Source: Beroe ovata (lineage: Eukaryota; Ctenophora; Nuda; Beroida; Beroidae). Taken from it: a stretch of DNA of 39,164 bases. Below, piece by piece: positions 9,321-18,355 of this stretch. Position 1 is the first letter of the stretch; each line of letters opens with the position of its first letter. Both the position numbers and the translations under genes were made by a program. The DNA is taken from assembly GCA_946803715.1 (NCBI GenBank), contig CAMPET010000019.1, forward strand, positions 547,138 to 586,301, in the 5' to 3' direction. The notes under the pieces are model-generated. The model was not told the DNA's origin. It saw only the letters and a program-made list of their open reading frames with translations, and searched no databases.

Positions 9321-12300
9321 TCATGAAATAGTACAACTCCGCACGATTAAACAGGGACAGCAGCCTCGTCCGAGTAAGGGGTAATCTCCCTCCCTGCCTA
9401 CTCTATTGGACTCCACTAATTCACTTGGCAAGCTATCTAGCGAATGAGTACTAGACTCTCTTATAACACTTGACTCCTCTGCTCCTATTGTACTCTGATC
9501 GACTGCTCTACCTCCAGAGGATATGACAGCTCCCGGAATCTCGACTTCATCTTCGACATCGTCATCACTTTGTGAGAGTAGAATCATTGGTTTTCTGTGT
9601 ACGAGCGGCCGCGTGTCTGTGCGAAGTGGGGTCATGATCTCATAGCTGCTGCTCGATCTGTCAATGAAGACTATCAGTTTCTTGGGTGTTTCCACTGGGC
9701 TCCCATCAGATTCAGACGACTCAACCATCTGGTGACAGTTTGACTTGGAGTCAAAGTCAGACACGCTGCTCTCACATATTTCACTGGGAGTGGGGGAGGA
9801 ATCAAAGTGAGTGTCGGGATGGTTGGAGGTGGAAGTATCACTGAACACCTCGTCCTCTAGAGAGGTGCTCCCCTCCTCCCAACTCATCTCACTGTCATCT
9901 TCCATTACTGGTGACAGGACATTGTCATAGACGCTGCTGTCACTGTTATAGCTGGGAATACTGTCATAGCAGGAGAGAGCAATTGTCACTTGCTCATCAT
10001 CATCACTCATCTCATCACTCATCACATCACTCATCTCATCACTCAACACATCACTCATCTCCATAGAGTCACCATCAACCTCCTCATCAGATTCACTATC
10101 AACTCTCCCATCACTGTTCCCGGCACAGTCCGGAGGAGAAGACTCGGGTGAGGGACAGGAGACACAAGGAGGGAGAGGATCGGAGAAGTGTTGGACTCGA
10201 GACTGGACGAAGCCACACAGATCAGAGGGAATGGAGGGGGAGGAACGCAGGAGGGGAGAACCATCACAGTACTCACGTGCCGCACTGTTCCCTCCGCTAT
10301 AATTTGGAGAATGTGTGTGGTTCTTCTTAGAGTGTCAATATTGATATCGGATAAAACACGTGTATCGTATCGAGATTCCATACCTTGACCGGAAATTGGG
10401 TGATCCTATCAATGCCAAATCCGCTTCGAGGAAACGTAATATATCTGATACCGATACCTTACTGAAAAACACGGATTGGAAAGTCCTACAGACTCTGTAG
10501 AGGTCGTCATTCAGCAGAGAGCAGGAGCCAAGGAGAAAGGGGGCGGCAAACCCAGTATAAATGAGGTGGCAAAAAGGGCGGGAGAATAGGGATTCCATTT
10601 CCATGGTAACGTGCAAAATGCAGGGAAACGTAACCTCCTGCTCTAAGAGAGAAACACACGCACTTAACAGAGCTGTTTCAACATGGAAAGTAACGAATCA
10701 GAAAACCAGTGTACAGCGCAATACGAGTGAGTGAGAGTCCTTTCAACAGGTCATCATCACACACTATAAGTGTAACACGCACTAATAAGTGTAACACAGT
10801 TCCACAGAAGTGTGAGAATGTAACACATGTGATATCACACAGTAACCATGGTAACACATGTGATATCACACAGTAGCCATGGTAACACTGACACTTGTCA
10901 CAGCCAGGAACTGATAGACTTTAACAGGACATTATATCACACAGTATAAGTACACAGTACTGTAGGCGAATGACCATATTACGAGAGAAAAAACTGAGAA
11001 CTTACTATAAGCTACTACGCGCGGTTACTACCGTATTATACTGACGGACACTGATGTAATTAATAGTCTCACGAGAGAAGTGAGGATATATATGAGTGCG
11101 TTAATAACATATCACCTGGTGTAACACACTATGTCACCTGGTGACATAGTGTGGTAACATTACAGTACCGAGCAGTAGGGCGTACTACACACGTTTATGT
11201 GTGTGATTCCTTGTACCCTGCCATTGAGAGTGAGAGAGTGAGATGAGCCTAGGTGCAGACACCCCTCCCTCCTGAATCCAGAGACCCTCGCCGAAATACA
11301 GATTGCAGAAACCCTCCTGCCGGCTTGAAGTCGATGTCGAGGACCACCGACTTATCTCGGATATATCCAGCAGACTTTGCTGCAATAACCGATAGAAAAA
11401 ATTCGGGTATGAAAAGGGAGATGATTCACCTATATATTGAGTAGTGACGAAGGACACGTAAGAATCACAGAATCGCGCAAAATGAAAATTGGGAGAGAAT
11501 ATCGACAAGTGTAGATTTCACTACTCAAACTCCAGATTTGGGTAAAAACCTGTAATTTAAACTGCACATCCACACATTTTTTCCTTTTTCTGTAACCAAA
11601 TCTGTCCAAATATGCGGTAAAGTATCATCATCACGGGGAGAAAATGGAGGACACAAATCTCTGTCCCCCCCTCAGCGAACAGTTCCCTATGAATCAGAGT
11701 TCGCTAATTCCATTCTCCACGCTCTGATCACACGGAATTTGTAATGGGCACTGTAATATTTCAATCTAGCTGCACAATCAGCTCAACAATCCTCAGAATA
11801 TAATGTGTCTGTGGAATGAGCCGCGCGCCACTCTAGGAGACGCCCAGGAATATAACGGGGTAAAAATAGACACACTCCACGAGACACAATGCTCGGAGGT
11901 GATAATCTAATTAGAGTCACGTGAGAGTGCGGCAGGTGACGGAGGTTGCTACAGCAACAAGAGCGTTGCTATAGCAACAAGAGGAAATCATGTCGTCATG
12001 ACAACACATTGGTACAAGTGCATTGTATAGTTAATAGATGCAACCGAATATAACGAATCAACCGAAGATACCGAATGACCCGAAAAAAAACGAGGTCAAT
12101 TGAGGTGGAGAGGCGGAGAGTGAGGATAAGTAAAGAGAGTTGAGAGGGGTGGAAGTGCGGTCTAGCTCAAATATAAGAGGAATACACACCCACCCATACA
12201 CCCATACACACACACAGGCATACACTACATATATACGTCAGAGAGATTACCAGGACTCATTATATGGTTATTATAGTGATTATCATTAGTCTCACAACAA

Positions 12301-13834
12301 CAACATGCTATCCAACAAAGCGGAGCACCTGTAGCAGCATTCACCTCACTCACCACTCCCTCACCACTCCCTCACCACTCCCTCACCACATCTCACCATG
12401 GCGCATGTGTATGTGTGTGTCTGTGTCTGTGTGTGTCTGTGTGTGAGTGTGTGTGTCTCTGTGTTCGTGTTCCAACAAATACCTCTCGCAACACGGAATA
12501 CAATCTACTTCGAAACCGTACTTGTATGGGTTGACGTAACACAATGCTGTATAGAGTGTAACACAGTGTAATACACACTTGTTACACCGTGTTATACTCT
12601 CGTTACACTAATAACAGAGGGGAACGCATACAGCGAGATTGAGGGAAGGAGTGAGAATAGAATAAGAGGTGGAAGAAGACAAATTGAATTACCTCCAGCT
12701 ATAACCACACCGTATTATTTCACACAAGATAATCCATCACAATTCATCACAGTGTGGAGAGAGAGAGAGAGATGAAAATGAGAGTGGGATATTCATGATA
12801 GCACGAGTAATCAGACCCAGTTGGGGAACAACTTGGGAGTGGGAACTTTTCCACGCCACGTAGAGACTCAATGGGGCGTGCCGATGCAATATCTCGTTAC
12901 ACACATTCCACAATGAATGGAGAAAATGAGTAACCATGCATCTACTGAGAAACAACAGCTACACTTTTTCCAACTAAGAGAAAAGAGCGTAATTCAGGGA
13001 TACAGGTGGCAGGGAGAAGGAAAAATCTGTTATTCATGAGCCGAAGGAAGAAAGAGAGAGGAGGAAATCACATTGTGCGGTGAAGAGGGGAGCCCTACTA
13101 AAATGATTAACCCCGGTACTATGATTATTTTTTGAAATCAGATACCGCAGCAAGAGAGGGGGAAAATGGGTAGGTAAAGGTTTTAATGGTTGATGATTGG
13201 TTCTGCAGAGGGGATGATTTAACAAGTGGTGAGGGGGAATGTTGGTGGATTCATGGTGTTAGGTCAGCGAGTTACCTGGCTTCGACTGGTGCTTCAACAA
13301 TTTCGGCGGTTACTTCCTCGAGCGACACAGCTTCTGAGAAATGGCAATTTCAGTATCTGAGTTTCGAAGCTTTATTCAACCTCAATTAATCATAACACAA
13401 ATCATTACAAACCTTCAGCGGCTGGTTCTTCAATTGCTGGTTCGGGGGCTACAACTGGTTCTACAGGAGCTGGTGCAGGGGTAGTGGCTGGTTCGGGGAC
13501 AACTGGTTCTTCAACTGCTGGTTCAGGGGCGGCTGGCTCTTCAACTGCTGGTTCAGGGGCCGCNNNCAGGTGCTGCTGGTTCAGGGGCTGCAACTGGTTC
13601 AGGGACAGCTGGTTCTTCAGCAGCTGGTTCAGATGCTGCTGGTTCAGGGGCAGCGGCTGGTTCTTCAGCAGCTGGTTCGGGGGCGGCTGGTTCTTCAACT
13701 GCTGGTTCAGGGGCAGCAATTGGTTCTGGTGTTGAATTTCCCATAGCTTCAGCTATTTCAGCTTTTGATGGTTTCGGTAGAACAGGAGGGGGAGTCCTGG
13801 GCTCAGTCAAAACGTCTCCACCCACAGCGGCCAT
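9321..13834 (-). CDS. Pro/Glu-rich then Ser/Asp-rich protein ending in a palmitoylation/CaaX tail (CTIS)
   Basis: Model exons: 13839-13413 (ATG 13834-13832), 13333-13276, 10461-10384 and about 10296-9321, with phases 1, 2 and 2 agreeing at each junction. The first exon encodes an N-terminus rich in Pro (PPPVLPKPSK) and many EPAVEEPAAP-type repeats; NNN at 13564-13566 shifts its frame, so the gap size is wrong. Exon 2 gives SLEEVTAEIVEAPVEA; exon 3 a short hydrophobic-acidic piece (SDILRFLEADLALIG). The last exon, about 324 residues, is Ser/Asp/Glu-rich with repeated SDEM units, no cysteine-rich fold and many potential casein-kinase-2 sites. It ends RGCCPCLIVRSCTIS: a CaaX box (Ser favours farnesylation) with upstream cysteines that could be palmitoylated, as in H-Ras. 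No catalytic domain is visible. The acceptor of the last exon could be at 10284 instead of 10296. No polyA signal was found between 9321 and 9000. Family unknown. Confidence 0.6.
10750..10900. repeat. 34-bp direct repeats with ATGTGATATCACA and CCATGGTAAC palindromes
   Basis: Two adjacent copies of GTAACACATGTGATATCACA followed by CAGTA(A/G)CCATGG, inside an intron of the CTIS gene model. They contain perfect small palindromes. Confidence 0.7.
11249..11379 (-). CDS. Candidate isolated exon, 42 codons, unassigned
   Basis: A strong acceptor (TATCGGTTATTGCAG) precedes a stretch that, in phase 1, reads KSAGYIRDKSVVLDIDFKPA and continues with basic and serine residues (FRRGSLDSGGR) to a TAG at 11249. 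Its composition looks protein-like and unlike the surrounding repeats. Its phase does not fit the donor at 13276, so it may belong to an alternative transcript started from the promoter-like region at 11910-11980. It could also be a chance open frame. Confidence 0.3.
11910..11980. promoter_or_regulatory. Promoter-like cluster: E-box CACGTG and two RFX X-box palindromes
   Basis: CACGTG at 11918-11923 is followed by GTTGCTACAGCAAC (11945-11958) and GTTGCTATAGCAAC (11965-11978). The last two fit the imperfect inverted-repeat X-box bound by RFX factors and start exactly 20 bp apart. The cluster lies within the intron of the CTIS model. Confidence 0.45.
12396..12465. repeat. TG-rich microsatellite
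   Basis: Mixed TG and TCTG repeats. The flanking 11450-13270 interval otherwise shows only AT-rich intron-like sequence with ACACTGTTAC-type short repeats at 12550-12605, and I see no exon in it. Confidence 0.8.
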
Positions 13835-14627
13835 AGCACCTGGAACAAATGACACACTGTTACTATGGGGGAATCACTTCACAGAGATACACAATTGGGG
13901 ATGCATATGGCATATGGGAATTCCATTACTGACGAGAAATAAGGAAACAAGCACATAGATTATGGCAGTGAAGCTGATTCAACAGACGGGAGTACGGTGG
14001 AAAAAGGTACTAGAACGAAAAAGAAGTTTCTGTAAAATATGAAACTATGCTCCAGCTCGACGGGTACGTGTCATTTGAGATGGTGTGACACTGTGACCAT
14101 TAATCTAATTAACTGTTAGGGGGAGGAATGTTATCAAGGTGAAATTAAAAATTGGAGAGGGGGGAATATTTCGAAATCTCGAGTACAGATGAGGACTGAG
14201 AAACGGTTGTAACCTATCTATCCTAACTATAAAAGTGAGGATAGATAGCGGGTGATTATTGTGAGGGTGCCCAGGGCCCAGGTCCCGGGACAGCTATAAT
14301 TCACAAATTGGGAAGCCATGCACCTTGCTGGCACTCTGGCTAATTGAGTTTTCGCGATAATAATTTATGAGCACCTCTCCCTCTCTCTTATAATGTGATC
14401 GGTTGTGTGTTCCCTTTATCAGTGACCCCCTAATTCCTCAATCCGGCGATACAGAGTGATGGGGAGAGAGAGGGAGGCACATTTACAGAGGGGGTAACAC
14501 AACACCAAGTTTAGAGTGGTTCTGAACAATCACGTTACAGCTCGGAATGATCATTGGTAACGGAACTAGCGGAACAGCATGAATGCTGGACATGGAGACT
14601 AAAGTATCTCAAGCATTGACGACAAAG

Positions 14628-14677
14628 TGACGTCACTTGAATCTAACCAATGGCAGTCAGGCTACGTAATGACGTCA
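14628..14677. promoter_or_regulatory. Twin CRE sites (TGACGTCA) with a CCAAT box between them
   Basis: Two perfect CREB/ATF palindromes at 14628-14635 and 14670-14677, 42 bp apart (four helical turns), with AACCAATGG between. They lie about 800 bp upstream of the ATG at 13834 on the minus strand, a reasonable place for that gene's promoter with a non-coding first exon. Confidence 0.5.
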
Positions 14678-14682
14678 CTCAA

Positions 14683-15317
14683 TTACAATTTGAATGATGG
14701 CATGGCTAGATTGCACACTTGTTTAATGGAAGAGTTTTCTGATAACGAATCTGAAATACTGTATGCCGAGTCATCTGCCGATACGTGAAGCAGATACCAA
14801 TACCTCACACAGGTTTTATTATGAAAGAGCAGCAGAATAATGCATTTAAACGACGCGCAATATATTCGGGTATGAAACAAGCCCCCTAGAGTAATGGAGG
14901 AGTAAGACACATCACACCAACACACACAGACACACGCACACAGACACACCGACACACACACAGACACAGACACAGACACACACAGATACACACACACACT
15001 TACATCTCCGCCGGAACTCCCGCCATCATCGTCGTATATCGAGTTCCGAACTTCGGGCGGAACTTCTTCCTCCTCGTCGTCACTTTCCACCTGCACAGGG
15101 AGACAGTGATATAATGGGTACTCCTTCATAATAATCACATGTGCTCCTTCATAAATCATATGGTAACTATGATAAGTAGGAAGTAACGTACATCAACACG
15201 AATCTCGCTGTCGTTAACAGAGCTATCCTCACTGCTTCCCAGTGATGATCGCCGTGCTCTCATACTAGCTCTGAGCTGTTGAATGGGGCAACCCTCAATA
15301 GCTTCTTCGACCTCCAT
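14683..15317 (-). CDS. Small acidic Ser/Asp/Glu-rich protein, 3' end uncertain
   Basis: Well-supported exons: 15347-15192 (ATG at 15317-15315 in GATATGG context) and 15090-15004, both phase 0, with good donors (GTACGT, GTAAGT) and acceptors (TTTCAG, TGTGCAG). They encode MEVEEAIEGCPIQQLRASMR followed by a serine-rich stretch, then an acidic run (ESDDEEEEVPPEV) and Gly/Ser. A non-coding first exon ending at 15594 (donor GTAAGTG) fits the promoter at 15694-15864. A third stretch at 14774-14683 reads DDSAYSISDSLSENSS and on to a stop, matching the composition, but its acceptor phase (1) does not fit the GTAAGT donor (phase 0). Either a different donor is used or the true last exon is elsewhere. 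No known family recognised. Confidence 0.5.
14915..15000. repeat. CA-rich microsatellite directly after a donor site
   Basis: CA/CAGA repeats form the start of the intron following the 15090-15004 exon. A second tract, pure (TG)n at 15363-15390 with an N at 15362, precedes the previous exon. Confidence 0.85.
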
Positions 15318-15362
15318 ATCGAGGTGACTGTACGGTATTGCTATGATCTGAAACACAGAGAN

Positions 15363-15395
<33 letters not shown>

Positions 15396-15693
15396 TACTG
15401 CACTATGGTGCCAGTAAACAGTGGCGCGCGCACTGGTCATATTGTACAAGATGATAATTCGCGTACTGATTATGCGTGTTTGTATGAAAAAAGCCTGTCA
15501 AACTTTAGAATACACACACACACTCACAAAGTAGTAGGAAATGATGTTAACTGTCAAATATGAGAAATTTCTATGTACACAAGTAACACTTACAGCGGTG
15601 AAGCAGTATAAGCATATAATGGAAAATAGGTAAATTTTAACATACGCGCTACCCCTGTTGACAGTGCATACTTATTACCCGCCTTTTCCACCC

Positions 15694-15864
15694 ATTGGCC
15701 GATTTTTTTCCGCTCCAAGGACTGTCATTGGTCGTCATCCTACGGAGCCGGATTCTTATTGGCGGGTTATGGTCACATGTCATATGATTTGCAATTGATT
15801 GGACACAACTGTTGCATATAGTGCTGGTAGCACTTGTACTTAGCGTCACGTGACCTGACACGTG
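15694..15864 (-). promoter_or_regulatory. CCAAT-box and E-box promoter of the small acidic gene
   Basis: Four ATTGG boxes (CCAAT on the minus strand) start at 15694, 15727, 15758 and 15798. They are followed by two CACGTG E-boxes at 15847-15852 (within GTCACGTGAC) and 15859-15864. All lie just upstream of a minus-strand non-coding exon ending at 15594. Uniform orientation and 31-40 bp spacing fit NF-Y plus bHLH-zip control. Confidence 0.55.
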
Positions 15865-16925
15865 CAATCAGAGAGCAGGGAGAGACAGAGAGAACGGGCT
15901 GGATAAAGGATCAATTATCAGAACAGATCCACTCTTTGTCTGTCAATTACAGGGGATACAACTCATATGTGTTGCAGTGTGAGTGAATATGTGTGAGACA
16001 ATAGCAGTAGCTGGATTATGGTCCAGGAGGGCAGTGTAGCATAAAACACAAGGGTGGTGAAGGCATCTCATGACACTGAGATCTATCCATAATCCGAGTA
16101 TGGGTGTATAAGATAGTGTTATCAGTACACTTGATAGCAGTTGTTGTACAATGCTGCTACTGAGACCAGAATTGGACTCAGCGAGGCGCCTCCACAACTC
16201 ACAGTGAAAACTCCACGACTCACAGTGAAAACTCCACGACTCACAGTGAAAAGTGTTCGTTGTGAATTGTGTACGGGATCTATTGTGACCCTTCGGCCGT
16301 ACTGTATTGTTATTCAATACAGCAAAAAGGGAACTGATCTATTCAACATTTTCCACGTACCGATATCAGAAAGATAATTATAAACTACCATTATAAACTT
16401 AATCGAGAAAAACAGTGGACTTCCGTGAAAAAAAGATAGATGAAAGCAGAAAGAAGGAGCGAAGAAATTTTCTTCCACACTATGTTTCGAAATGATAAAT
16501 TTGTTCCCCCCCCTTCGTTAAGCTTGCATTTTACCTTGCGTATCAGCAGTCAGCATCTCTCCCTCATCTCTCCCTCATCTCTCCCTCATCACTCATCCAT
16601 CACTCCTGTCCTCCTGACGCATCACTTTCCCACTCCCCTGTGCTGGAATCACTTTCCTGTGGGGAAATACTGTGTCAACCCTCATTCATATAGTCGTAGC
16701 TTAACGTCTCTTTAGCGACATTGGATTTTATAGGGGCATTGGATTTTAAGACCCACATTTTGACGATAAAATCCGATATCTAAAAGTGGGCTTCCTATGA
16801 AATACCGTCACGTGTAAGGTGTAAAAAACAGTCATATAGAAGGAGGAGTGTTCATGGTAACCTGATTTACACCATGATATGAAATGAGACATCTGCTTCA
16901 TGCAGCGTGCGAGGGGCGGGGCCAA

Positions 16926-16970
16926 AGGGGGGAGGGGAGCTAGGGGGAGCTAGGGGGAGCTAGGGGGAGC
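16926..16970 (+). repeat. 10-bp G-rich tandem repeat (GAGCTAGGGG)
   Basis: Four tandem copies follow a GGGG-containing stretch. The plus strand has five or more runs of four to five G and could form a G-quadruplex. Confidence 0.85.
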
Positions 16971-17300
16971 TAAGGGAGTGTGTGTGGGGAAAGGGGTACG
17001 TGTCAGAGCGATCATATGTTGAACTTGACCATGTCACCATATCATATTGTTCTTTCACAACTAAGAAAGCATCGCATTGAGATAAAAAACGTCTTGCAAA
17101 GAACAATCTCTGCGTTAGAGGACAATATATCCCACACAAACACACATACGAACAAGTTTGCTCCAATTTGCACAGAACATTAATTTCAGTTGGATAGATA
17201 TATCCCAGTTTCCCGTGTAAAGTTCTATTTTGCTGTAACAACGGACTACGTCTTGCATGAATTAATGCTTCTCCTCTTTCCCTTCTTGAACAAGGTAACG

Positions 17301-17331
<31 letters not shown>

Positions 17332-17543
17332 NNNNNNNNNNNNNNNNNNNNNNNNNNNNNNNNNNNNNNNNNNNNNNNNNNNNNNNNNNNNNNNNNNNNN
17401 NNNNNNNNNNNNNNNNNNNNNNNNNNNNNNNNNNNNNNNNNNNNNNNNNNNNNNNNNNNNNNNNNNNNNNNNNNNNNNNNNNNNNNNNNNNNNNNNNNNN
17501 NNNNNNNNNNNNNNNNNNNNNNNNNNNNNNNNNNNNNNNNNNN
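17332..17543. other. Assembly gap (212 N)
   Basis: Run of N flanked on the left by (CA)n and on the right by (TG)n, that is, by inverted dinucleotide arrays. Confidence 1.
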
Positions 17544-17585
<42 letters not shown>

Positions 17586-17893
17586 GGAGCTGGGCGGGAC
17601 CACAAGTTCCAGGCCTCACTTTCGCAATAGTCCGTCATGAATCTTGAGAAAGTGGTTGCTAATATATGAGTGTTCTCCTACTACCAATGCCTCCTTTTCC
17701 AGTCACTTCTTTTTCTCTGAACATTTCATACCGAAGCACTTTGAGAAATTTTTGCCAAAACCAAATAAGATTTGGTTGTTTATCTTCGCGGCATCTGGCG
17801 TTCTTTATTCTGAACTAAATAATATGGAAAAGAACGCGGCATATTTGACAGACTGCCGTCACATCACTAGAAAGTAGAAAGAGCTATAGTTCT

Positions 17894-17990
17894 AGTGTTT
17901 CCGTGGCTGCGGGCGCTTGCCACGGAAACACTTCGGGCCGCCTCGGTAGGCGAGCTCGCAAAAAGGGTCCTTGGGGCCCCTTTTGCTCGC
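17894..17990. other. Two consecutive hairpins of unknown function
   Basis: AGTGTTTCCGTGG (17894-17906) pairs perfectly with CCACGGAAACACT (17920-17932) around a 13-nt loop. It is followed by the palindrome GCGAGCTCGC (17950-17959) and a second stem, GCAAAAAGGGTCC against GGCCCCTTTTGC, ending at 17990. No tRNA boxes were seen. It may be a fold-back element or a structured RNA. Confidence 0.55.
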
Positions 17991-18355
17991 ACGGTTAGCA
18001 TTTGCTACAGGTGCCGCGAGAGGCTTACCAGCCCCTTGATTACCACTACCACACCTTATAAAAGGTCAACTGCTGATAGTTTCATAATAGCATCCTATAT
18101 TGAAGTGGAATGACAAGTGAGAAGTCACTTTTATTACACGCGTCAGGGGTACCTAATGATCCATGGAGCATAACATAAAACCTCAATATCCGTTAGGGAT
18201 CGTCCATAATATTAAAGCGACCGCTCATATTTACTATTCCCATTCGAATACGTCCCCCCGGCCGATTTACTAATCATCACAATCCCCGATAGAGACCCCC
18301 TTGCTCCCCCGTGTACCACGAGTGTGTCTCCACGATAGTCCCCCGCCACTGAACC

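Larger units (their letters stand above)
15870..18355. other. Gene-free interval with low-complexity repeats and a gap
   Basis: I see no exon. Contents: an 18-bp repeat ACTCACAGTGAAAACTCC three times (16195-16250), CTCTCCCTCAT repeats (16555-16595), a G-rich 10-bp array (16926-16970), (CA)n at 17303-17331, a 212-N gap at 17332-17543, (TG)n at 17544-17580, hairpins at 17894-17990, and AT-rich sequence leading to the first transporter gene. Confidence 0.6.

Noticed and set aside
16960-17638. Open frames running through the N gap and CA/TG repeats
   Set aside because: Artefacts of N translation and dinucleotide repeats.
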